Positions 24,670-31,754 of a DNA stretch of 33,832 nucleotides are shown one piece after another; position 1 is the first letter of the stretch, and each line of letters opens with the position of its first letter. The notes below the pieces were generated by a model, which ran no database searches, was not told where the DNA came from, and saw only the letters and a program-made list of their open reading frames with translations. The position numbers and the translations under genes are program-made. The stretch is from positions 80,304-114,135 of the forward strand of contig JAUJMR010000003.1 of NCBI GenBank assembly GCA_030446765.1, read 5' to 3'. This stretch comes from Chloroflexia bacterium. GTDB taxonomy: Bacteria > Chloroflexota > Chloroflexia > Thermobaculales > Thermobaculaceae.

Positions 24670-27477
24670 ATGATAGCCGCTGAAGCATCATCCGATTCCA
24701 TCATCTTGGAACAACTACTCAAAGACGGCAGGATAACTGATCCGGACAAGGCGTACGAGCGCCTGTGGTTAGGTTACCCTGCATTCATGGTCTTGGCAGA
24801 GTTGGGCGCGACAGGCGCTTGTGCGATGCTATCCACCGCTAGTGGCGTCCGCATGTTCGACGAAGAACTTTCGGGACTTCAGAGCGTCGTTGATATCCAA
24901 GCCGTGCGGCAGTACGGGGCTACCGCGCTCAAGGCACGTCGTTGGGTACCTCTGGTCGGCGATCGGATAGCCATAGCCGACCCGTTCGGAGCCCTTCCCG
25001 ATGGCATCTTGGAGCACCGGGATCTATGCCTTGTCCCGGTCCCCGAGATAGACGCGCTGCTCCGATCCGTGACGCCGGACGGGGCCGACGAGCGTAACAA
25101 TTCCAGGCGGCTCGGACGACTGTTGATAGATGCGGGCGCGATCAGCGAGAGGGATCTGCTCACAGCCCTCCAGGAGCAGGCGCGCAGCGGCGGGCGGCTC
25201 GGCGAGAACTTGATAGCGCAGGGAATAGTCGGGTCGTCGACTCTCGTCGATATCCTGTCGAAAAGGCTCGCTGTGTCGACCATAGACCACGATGAGGAAC
25301 CGGTCCCCCTACTACCGCGTGCATACGCGCGGAGCTGGAGAGTGGTAGCACTCGCGAGCAACGGCAAGGAGTCGGTCGGTTCAGACGATGGCACGCTTCC
25401 CGTAGCCGCTACCGACCCTAATGCAGTCATGGTCGAGGAACTCGAGGCACACCTGCAGCGGCCCGTGGAACTGAGGCTGACCGATGACGAGACACTCAAC
25501 GAGCTCCTCGGAACGATCTATGCCGAAGACGACATTCTCGACGCGACTAGGTCGCTCGCGGAGCAGAACCCGAGCTTCTCCGCCTACCACAGGAAGCTCT
25601 CGCGAGCTCAGCTTGGCGTCGGGATTGCGCTGGGTAGTCTTCTGCTGTTCGGCGCCATCGCCGCTCCCATGATCGCGATCGTAGCGATCGCCTCTTTGTG
25701 CACTCCGCTCTACTTCGCTTACCCGTGCTACAGGTTGTATGCCGCTTGGCGGGGTTGGAGGGACGACTCCACTATCCACCCCACTGAGGAGAATATACGC
25801 AGCCTGGACGAGCGGGAGCTCCCAATGTACACGGTACTCCTGCCCCTGTACAAGGAGAGGCCGTCGACTGTACAAACCCTCTTCGCTGCGCTCTCGGCCC
25901 TAGACTACCCGAAACACAAGCTCGATGGATTGCTGTTGATCGAGGCGGACGATCATCAGACCCAGGAGGCCATCAAAGCGCTCGGCAAACCCGCTTGGCT
26001 GCGCATACTGCGCGTCCCTCCCGGCGAGCCGCGTACCAAGCCCAGAGCTATGAACTACGGTCTCTTGTACGCACGGGGTGAGTTGCTCACCGTCTACGAC
26101 GCCGAGGACAAGCCTGAGCCGGACCAGCTCAAGAAAGCTGTCTGGGGCTTACGCCACCTGGACCGCTCAGTCGCCTGCCTGCAGGCGAAGCTCAACTACT
26201 ACAACCCTCGGCAGAACGTATTAACCCGATGGTTCACGCTCGAGTACAACGCGTGGTTCGACCTCTTCTTGCCAGGACTCCACCAGATGGACGCTCCGAT
26301 CCCGCTGGGTGGCACCTCCAACCACTTCCGGGTCGATGTGCTCAAAGAATCCCTCAGCTGGGACCCGTACAACGTGACCGAGGACGCGGACCTGGGGCTG
26401 CGACTGTCGTACATGCGCAAGCATACGATCATGCTTGACTCGACGACGTACGAGGAGGCAAATAGCAGGGTCGGGAACTGGCTGCGGCAACGCTCGCGCT
26501 GGATCAAAGGCTACATGCAGACGTTCCTGGTCCATACTCGGCACCCCGTAGCCTTGTACAGACAAGTCGGCCTCAAGAGCTCTCTATTATTCTTGGCAAC
26601 GATCGGTGGTCTGATTTTCACGGTGCTGATATCGCCGATCTTCTGGGCCCTGCTGGCGTGGTGGCTGCTCGCTCAGCCCGGGTGGATACCCCTGCTCTTC
26701 CCTGGTCCCGTCTACTACCTGGCACTCGTGAGTCTCCTGTTAGGCAACTTCCTCTTCGTCTTCCTCGGGTTGCTAGGCGCAATGTCGAGGGGGGACGACG
26801 ACATTACGCCGTACTCCCTGCTGGTCCCCATCTACTGGGCGATGATGAGTGCAGCGGGCTATCTGGCCGCGTACGAACTAATCGTACGGCCATTTTACTG
26901 GCAGAAGACCGAACATGGCTTGCACCAGGAGGACGGGAAGGAAGCGCAACTCCCCGTGCTCAGCCCAGAAGGCAGGAGGGAGGAGGCATCACTCGTTGGC
27001 ACAAGCCTGCATCGTGACACCGTGTCCTCCGCCCAGTTTGAGGCACTGCTGGACAAGATCAGTGCACGCCTCGTCGTGCTGCTGGAAGAGGCCAGCGCCC
27101 AGCTCGGCGCGGAGCGTAGTAGTCTCATGGTCTTAGACCGTGCAACGAACACCTTCTCGGTCGTGGCCGGTCGTAGCCTGCCGGCATCAGTTGTCACGTC
27201 AACCCCGGTTGATGCGGGCGAAGGTGTTGCAGGATGGGTCGCTCAGAGCGGACGCCCAATCATCATAAATGGGCATGGCGTGCCTGGCACGTTAGCGAGG
27301 CGGCTTACGCAAACGCAGCTGAGAGCGTCAATCGTCCTACCCATCCGGCGGTCCGATATAACAGTCGCCGTGCTGAGCGTGTCCAGTGCTGCGGCGACGT
27401 TCGGTGAAGACGAACTGCGCTGGCTCAATGGCCGTGTCAATAGGGCCCTCTCGGGCACAGCAGCCGACGATCGGTAG
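24670..27477 (+). CDS. MshEN - GT2 glycosyltransferase - GAF fusion
   Basis: The 935-residue protein has three parts. Residues 147-170 match the 24-residue MshEN cyclic-di-GMP motif RLGxxLIxxGxIxxxxLxxxLxxQ. A 5-residue spacer (ARSGG) and a second copy at 176-199, ending in Arg instead of Gln, follow. Two membrane helices lie near 316-352. The GT2 domain (385-620) has EADD (425-428), the DxD-like YDAEDKPEPD (Asp477, Asp480), the acid TEDADLG (570-576) and QRSRW (607-611), the acceptor/product site of processive polysaccharide synthases. About three more helices occur at 636-740. A GAF domain (about 785-925) ends the protein. It probably makes an exported polymer from a nucleotide-sugar, gated by c-di-GMP and a GAF signal (inference). 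The GT2 part resembles NfrB-type enzymes. It is intact. Confidence 0.9.
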   Translation: MIAAEASSDSIILEQLLKDGRITDPDKAYERLWLGYPAFMVLAELGATGACAMLSTASGVRMFDEELSGLQSVVDIQAVRQYGATALKARRWVPLVGDRIAIADPFGALPDGILEHRDLCLVPVPEIDALLRSVTPDGADERNNSRRLGRLLIDAGAISERDLLTALQEQARSGGRLGENLIAQGIVGSSTLVDILSKRLAVSTIDHDEEPVPLLPRAYARSWRVVALASNGKESVGSDDGTLPVAATDPNAVMVEELEAHLQRPVELRLTDDETLNELLGTIYAEDDILDATRSLAEQNPSFSAYHRKLSRAQLGVGIALGSLLLFGAIAAPMIAIVAIASLCTPLYFAYPCYRLYAAWRGWRDDSTIHPTEENIRSLDERELPMYTVLLPLYKERPSTVQTLFAALSALDYPKHKLDGLLLIEADDHQTQEAIKALGKPAWLRILRVPPGEPRTKPRAMNYGLLYARGELLTVYDAEDKPEPDQLKKAVWGLRHLDRSVACLQAKLNYYNPRQNVLTRWFTLEYNAWFDLFLPGLHQMDAPIPLGGTSNHFRVDVLKESLSWDPYNVTEDADLGLRLSYMRKHTIMLDSTTYEEANSRVGNWLRQRSRWIKGYMQTFLVHTRHPVALYRQVGLKSSLLFLATIGGLIFTVLISPIFWALLAWWLLAQPGWIPLLFPGPVYYLALVSLLLGNFLFVFLGLLGAMSRGDDDITPYSLLVPIYWAMMSAAGYLAAYELIVRPFYWQKTEHGLHQEDGKEAQLPVLSPEGRREEASLVGTSLHRDTVSSAQFEALLDKISARLVVLLEEASAQLGAERSSLMVLDRATNTFSVVAGRSLPASVVTSTPVDAGEGVAGWVAQSGRPIIINGHGVPGTLARRLTQTQLRASIVLPIRRSDITVAVLSVSSAAATFGEDELRWLNGRVNRALSGTAADDR

Positions 27478-27544
27478 GTTCACCCGATGTGATAGTCGTG
27501 GATGCGATCTATCGGCGGCCCCCGAGTTGATGCCGGAGTTAGTT

Positions 27545-28747
27545 ATGGGAAACGAACCAATACACCGAGCAGATGCAAACGATGCAACCTGCCCGTTTTT
27601 AGGCGAACCTGCGGCCATAGGTGGAACACACACCTGCTTGGCTGGCACCTACCCGATCACCATCAACCCCAAGTATGCCGCCATCTACTGCTTGAGCCAT
27701 CAGCACGCTAAGTGCAGCCTCTACGAAGCAGCCCGTGAAGTTGGAAAGGGTGGCGAGGTGTTGTACCTTGAGGGTGCGCACGGCGTGCAGGTGAAACGGG
27801 AGCCATCACGTCCGCCCGTAGCCGACAGTGGCCTGAGGCGTTCTATGGCTACCGCGGGCGTAGAACCTACGTCACCCCCTAGGGTTACCCCCTCCCGTGG
27901 CCCGGACCCGGCATTGGGCACGGAAAATCGCTCGAAATGGGCGGCCACGCTTGGTGTAGTGCTCCTGCTTCTCAGCGGACTCGTCATTGCGGGCCTGCTC
28001 TTGAGAGGTGGAGGAGACCGCAGAACAGCCGTCCTAGTGGCCGAGGGAAACATACCCACCAGCGCGCCGACGGGAATCCGGATGGCCGTTGGCGAGAAGT
28101 GTACTACCCCAACCTCGATAGCATCGGAGCCTGAGGACACACCTACTCTCGCTCAACCCGCTATACCGACCGTTACTCCGGTACCTACAAGCATACGCAC
28201 CGCGGAGTCGACGTCCACGAGCACGCCGACCGAGGTGCCGACGGAGGAGCCGTCGCCGACCCTGGAGCCGACGATCGCGACCACGCCTGGACTCGAAGTT
28301 GATCCCTCTCCTTCCCGCGCTGTGTACACTGGTGGGTTGGGCATCCCGCGAGCGGAGTGGGAGGCAACCTACGGCCGACCGGAGGAGGAGGTGGGCGGCT
28401 TCCTGACGTACGGCGGAGGCGACTACCTGGCACGGTTCATCCGGGGCAGTCTCCAGAATCTTGATCGCCGCTGGGAGACCGGTGAGCAGGTCACTCTTCC
28501 TGTCGCTCGTCGTACGCTGCGACGATTCCTGCCGGCCGACGCTGTGCTTGTGCGGCGATCTCGACTTGACGACGGCCGCCTCCTGGAGGTGTACCGCAGC
28601 CCCTCCATCGTCGATCAATTCCCTGGCAGCACGGAGAGTAACCACCCGTGGGTAAATACGTCACCGGGCACGATCCTCGGCGTCTACCGGATGGGCGAGG
28701 GGGAACGGGTGGAATCGGTGGTGCTGTCCGTCGGCGATCCGTCGTAG
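27545..28747 (+). CDS. Membrane protein with cytoplasmic four-Cys module and external domain
   Basis: This 400-residue protein begins at ATG 27545 after GGAG (27535-27538), 67 bp behind the glycosyltransferase gene. An N-terminal module has Cys16 (CPFLG), Cys31, Cys49 (YCLSHQH) and Cys57, a spacing seen in Chloroflexota proteins that probably bind a metal ion. A single membrane helix lies at about 132-153. A Thr/Pro-rich stalk (about 186-258) leads to an outer domain starting GLGIPRAEWEATYG. The arrangement puts the Cys module inside and the last domain outside the membrane. No enzyme motif is visible. The short gap and shared orientation suggest cotranscription with the MshEN-GT2-GAF gene and a role in the same surface process, which is inference. 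Confidence 0.85.
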   Translation: MGNEPIHRADANDATCPFLGEPAAIGGTHTCLAGTYPITINPKYAAIYCLSHQHAKCSLYEAAREVGKGGEVLYLEGAHGVQVKREPSRPPVADSGLRRSMATAGVEPTSPPRVTPSRGPDPALGTENRSKWAATLGVVLLLLSGLVIAGLLLRGGGDRRTAVLVAEGNIPTSAPTGIRMAVGEKCTTPTSIASEPEDTPTLAQPAIPTVTPVPTSIRTAESTSTSTPTEVPTEEPSPTLEPTIATTPGLEVDPSPSRAVYTGGLGIPRAEWEATYGRPEEEVGGFLTYGGGDYLARFIRGSLQNLDRRWETGEQVTLPVARRTLRRFLPADAVLVRRSRLDDGRLLEVYRSPSIVDQFPGSTESNHPWVNTSPGTILGVYRMGEGERVESVVLSVGDPS

Positions 28748-29157
28748 CCGCTCGGTCAAGCACGTCGGCTGCGCCGGGCGCTCACCGTGGGATTGATTCG
28801 AAGTGGCAGCCCGGCAGAGCCGCTGGTTCTTGGTCGGCAGTTCGTGGTTACAGGAACCGTCACAGGCGGGAAAGCTTGAGATCAGTCCTCTGGGAGGGCT
28901 AAACGACTAATCAAGGAAAGGAAAGAAGGTCTGACGACATCGGGGAACCCTGATCTGCACGCGTCTGGTGACGATGTACGACACGGGCGGCTGAATGTGC
29001 TAGGCAGCATTAGGCGGCAAGATCGAGCCGGATTGGGGCGGGGCTCCGTGCCTGTCCGCGGTCCGCAGCACGTCCCCCATCCGATGTAATGGCTCAATCC
29101 TCATACCCACCGCTGGAGGGTCGCGGTCCAGTCCGCCTCGTCTCTGCACTCGGCTGG
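28748..29157. other. Gene-free region
   Basis: Between convergent genes I see no coding pattern, RNA gene or clear repeat. A GGAAAGGAAAGAAGG purine stretch at 28915-28929 has no start codon in suitable range. The region may be the shared 3' end of the two transcripts. Confidence 0.4.
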
Positions 29158-29175
29158 GCGGGGGCCGAACCCCGC
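29158..29175 (-). terminator. GC hairpin after the GNAT gene
   Basis: GCGGGG-TTCGGC-CCCCGC (minus strand) lies four bases beyond the acetyltransferase stop. The stem is strong, with a stable UUCG-like loop, but no T tract follows, so it may act as a Rho-dependent or mRNA-stabilising end. Confidence 0.45.
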
Positions 29176-29178
29176 ACG

Positions 29179-29709
29179 CTAGCCGTTGAGTCGCTCCGCG
29201 CGGTCCCGTTCGAGGATCGCGTACAGCAGGTGGTGGTGCCAGATGTCCCCTTCCCGCTCCTTCTCCCGCATCAGCCCCTCGCGGCGCATCCCGAGCTTGC
29301 GCATCACCGCCTCAGAGGCGGCAATGTCCGCATGGCAGGTCGCGAAGATCCGGTGCAGTCCGAGCTCCCCGAATCCATATGCCAGCATGGCGCGGCTCCC
29401 TGCCGTCGCGTACCCCCGACCCCGGTATGCCCCGGCCACCGCCCACCCGATCTCCGCCTCGCCGAACCCCGCGTCGATGATCCGAAGCACGCACCAGCCG
29501 ACGGCGCGTCCCCGACTCCGTGGAACGACCGCCAGCGCGTACTGCTTACGGGGCTCGGCGTGCCGATCCTGTGCGAAATGCCGGGCCGTGTCCCTCGCCG
29601 ACCGTTCCTCATCCGGCGACGCGCGCTCGCCCTCCTCGGCGAGGGCGGGCCAGTCGTCCTCGCCGAACTCGCGCAGCACCGTGCCATCGGACTCGAATAC
29701 TATGCCCAT
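29179..29709 (-). CDS. GNAT acetyltransferase (RimJ/RimL-like)
   Basis: The 176-residue protein is an acetyltransferase_3-type GNAT that moves the acetyl group from acetyl-CoA to an amine, commonly a protein N-terminus or an antibiotic-like or spermidine-like amine. EIGWAVAGAYRGRGYAT contains the acetyl-CoA pyrophosphate loop (Q/R-x-x-G-x-G/A form, here RGRGYA). LGLHRIFATCHADIAASEAV and MRKLGMRREGLMRE are the RimJ-type helices. ATG at 29709 has GGGAGGG immediately upstream, which decides it over the longer frame to 29814 that would overlap the next gene's end region. It is intact. Confidence 0.9.
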   Translation of the reverse strand: MGIVFESDGTVLREFGEDDWPALAEEGERASPDEERSARDTARHFAQDRHAEPRKQYALAVVPRSRGRAVGWCVLRIIDAGFGEAEIGWAVAGAYRGRGYATAGSRAMLAYGFGELGLHRIFATCHADIAASEAVMRKLGMRREGLMREKEREGDIWHHHLLYAILERDRAERLNG

Positions 29710-29843
29710 AAACCCTCCCGACCGCATCCGGTTGCATCTCCACCGGCTCGTGCGGCTCCGATACCGGCCGCGGGCGAATCGATGGCATCCGCCAGCCCCC
29801 GAACAGGCGCGCAACAGTCGTACCAGTCCCGGACCACCACATA

Positions 29844-29859
29844 CTACTCGCGCGAGTAG
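29844..29859. repeat. Perfect 16-bp palindrome
   Basis: CTACTCGCGCGAGTAG is self-complementary over all 16 bases. It lies at the end of the nucleotidyltransferase remnant, about 135 bp upstream of the acetyltransferase start. It could be an operator for that gene, but no second copy was noticed in the window. Confidence 0.5.
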
Positions 29860-30642
29860 ATCCTATCACGGCCAGCAGCAGCTCCGTCTCGTCCACCTCC
29901 ACGCCGAGTGGCCCGCCGAGCACGCGCTCCGCCTCATCCCACACGCACTGGGTCCACGTCCAGAGGGCTCGAGCCGCGCGACGTACCTCGGGCCGGGTGG
30001 CCGCGGTGGGCAGGGCGGCTGATAGCAACTCCTCCTCTGCGGGAGAGAGGAGCAGCTCCACGTAGCGGAAGCCGTACGAGTGTCGTCCTCGCACCTGGAC
30101 CAGAAGGGTGTACGCTCTGGCGAGTTGGTAGCTGACTTCGCCCAGCGCGGACCAGGTAGCGCCACGGGCATTATGCAGGGCGAGGTAGAGCTGGCTGTCG
30201 ATCGCCTCCTCGATGACCGCCCGCGCTTCTTCCAGCGTCGGGGGAACGTGCTCGCGTGGCGACTCCGCGACCAGACGCGTCAGTACGCCGTCGGTATCCT
30301 TCACGACGCGGCTGCGGAATACTCCGGAGATGGGGCAAAGTCGGCCAGTCGCTTGAGGTAGAGGTCGACCCGCTGCCAATCGTCTCCGACGAACCCGGTT
30401 ACGAAGCCCGCGCTGCGGGGATAGGAGAACCTTACCGGGCCGAGCCAGCCGAGCACCTGGCGCAGCTTCCCGGAGAGCTGCGTGCCCATCTCATCGAGGA
30501 CCCTCACCTCGATGTCGAGATCCGAGTAGCGATCCGCGGTGCCGCGGCCCAAGGATCCGGAGTAGAGCATGCCGAGCAACTCCCCGTCCGCCAGCACCGC
30601 GGACTCGAAGTCCTCTAGCGGGAAGGATAGCGCGGGACCCAT
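29844..30642 (-). pseudogene. Nucleotidyltransferase (MNT/AadK-like) with frameshifts
   Basis: ATG at 30642 follows AGGAG and encodes a small nucleotidyltransferase head. The signature GSLGRGTADRYSDLDIEV gives the GS...DxD catalytic pair, and the frame continues through SAGFVTGFVGDDWQRVDLYL. Near 30315 the frame changes to VVKDTDGVLTRLVAESP, then a helical domain that fits the C-terminal partner (QLYLALHNARGATWSALGEV, TWTQCVWDEAERVLG). A last shift near 29860 would give RIYSRE and a stop at 29844. These enzymes transfer nucleotidyl groups to aminoglycosides or proteins, or act as toxin/antitoxin parts. Two lesions make it inactive as written, though the N-terminal domain is complete. Confidence 0.75.
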
Positions 30643-30662
30643 AGCACGCTCCTGACCTCACA

Positions 30663-31005
30663 GCGATTAGCCACATACGTCACAGTGGTTTTCCGCACGC
30701 ACTCCCGCCATGCCGTACGCAACGTCCGGCAACATCATAGCTTGCGAAGAAGGCTTACGGCGAAGCTCATCGCCAGCTTGCCTGCATTGTATGGATCCCG
30801 CTACTCGGCATCTGAGAGCAAGTACTCGATCGCCTGGTTCGCGGACACACACTTCCCCTCGACCGATAAACTGGCAGACATCGCCTCGGTAGCTGAGTAC
30901 GGGCTCCGGTTGATGCCGTCTCATAGAAGACGTGGGTCCGAATCTGAGCGGAAAGCATCATTCCTCCGACATCTTTATAAGCTTGATCCCCGCTCGGCCC
31001 GCGGC
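30663..31005. other. Gene-free region
   Basis: These 343 bases lie between the nucleotidyltransferase remnant and the NarL-type regulator, both on the minus strand. I find no recognisable coding segment, RNA or repeat. An open frame on the plus strand crosses it but continues antisense through the regulator and has no motif, so it is not called. The promoter of the nucleotidyltransferase presumably lies near its left end. Confidence 0.4.
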
Positions 31006-31665
31006 TTACGGTGCCTCTCGGCCCAGCCCGGCTTCCCGTGCGCGCACGATCGCCTCCGCGCGGGAGGCGACCTGCAGCTTGCTCAGTATGTTCGACACGT
31101 GGTTGCGCACCGTCTTCGGGCTGAGGTACAGCCGGCCCGCGATGTCGGCGTTCGAGTAGCCCCGAGCTATCAGCTGCAGGATCTCGCGCTCGCGCTCGGT
31201 GAGGTCCGGGAACAACGGTTGGGGCGAGGGGGAGGCAGGGGCGGCGAAGAAGCCAATCAGCCGCCTGGCGATGGCTGGCCCGAAGATCGCGTCACCGCGA
31301 GCCACGGCCCTGATAGCGCGCAGCACGTCATCTCGGTCCGCGCCCTTGAGCAGGTGCCCGCGGGCCCCGGCGCGCATCGCCGAGAAGACGAAGTCATCGT
31401 CTTCGTACATCGTGACGACGATGATGCCGATGTGCGGGATAGCGCCCAGGATGCGCCGGGTCGCCTCGATTCCACTGACACCCGGCATCTTGATATCTAT
31501 CAGAATTACGTCCGGCTGGAGTTCCGCGGCCATCGCCACCACCTCGTCTCCGTCCGTGGCCTCCGCTGCTACCTCCATGTCGGAAGTCTCCTCCAGCAGC
31601 GCGCGCAGGCCGTCCCGGAAGAAGGGATGATCGTCGGCGAGCAGCACTCGGATACGTTCCATCAC
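31006..31665 (-). CDS. NarL/FixJ-family response regulator
   Basis: The 219-residue protein has a receiver domain with acidic pair Asp11-Asp12, phosphoacceptor Asp57 in VILIDIKMPGVSGIEA, and Lys in GHLLKGADRDDV. The LuxR-type helix-turn-helix at about 155-215 contains LTEREREILQLIARGYSNAD and LYLSPKTVRNHVSNILSKL. It is the partner of the sensor kinase encoded upstream. GTG at 31665 or ATG at 31662 is the start, right after TGA at 31666-31668, the stop that the kinase would use if its 3' frameshift were repaired. The regulator gene itself is intact. Confidence 0.95.
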   Translation of the reverse strand: MMERIRVLLADDHPFFRDGLRALLEETSDMEVAAEATDGDEVVAMAAELQPDVILIDIKMPGVSGIEATRRILGAIPHIGIIVVTMYEDDDFVFSAMRAGARGHLLKGADRDDVLRAIRAVARGDAIFGPAIARRLIGFFAAPASPSPQPLFPDLTEREREILQLIARGYSNADIAGRLYLSPKTVRNHVSNILSKLQVASRAEAIVRAREAGLGREAP

Positions 31666-31754
31666 TCATCCTCTCCTCGTCGATACGTCCGGCACCTGCT
31701 CCTGGAGGCTCCTTGGGGGCTCGTCGGCCACCGCATAGGGCAGGCGGGCGAGCA

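Noticed and set aside
29844..29859. Attachment site or inverted-repeat end of a mobile element
   Set aside because: No matching second copy, target-site duplication or transposase/integrase was seen in the window.
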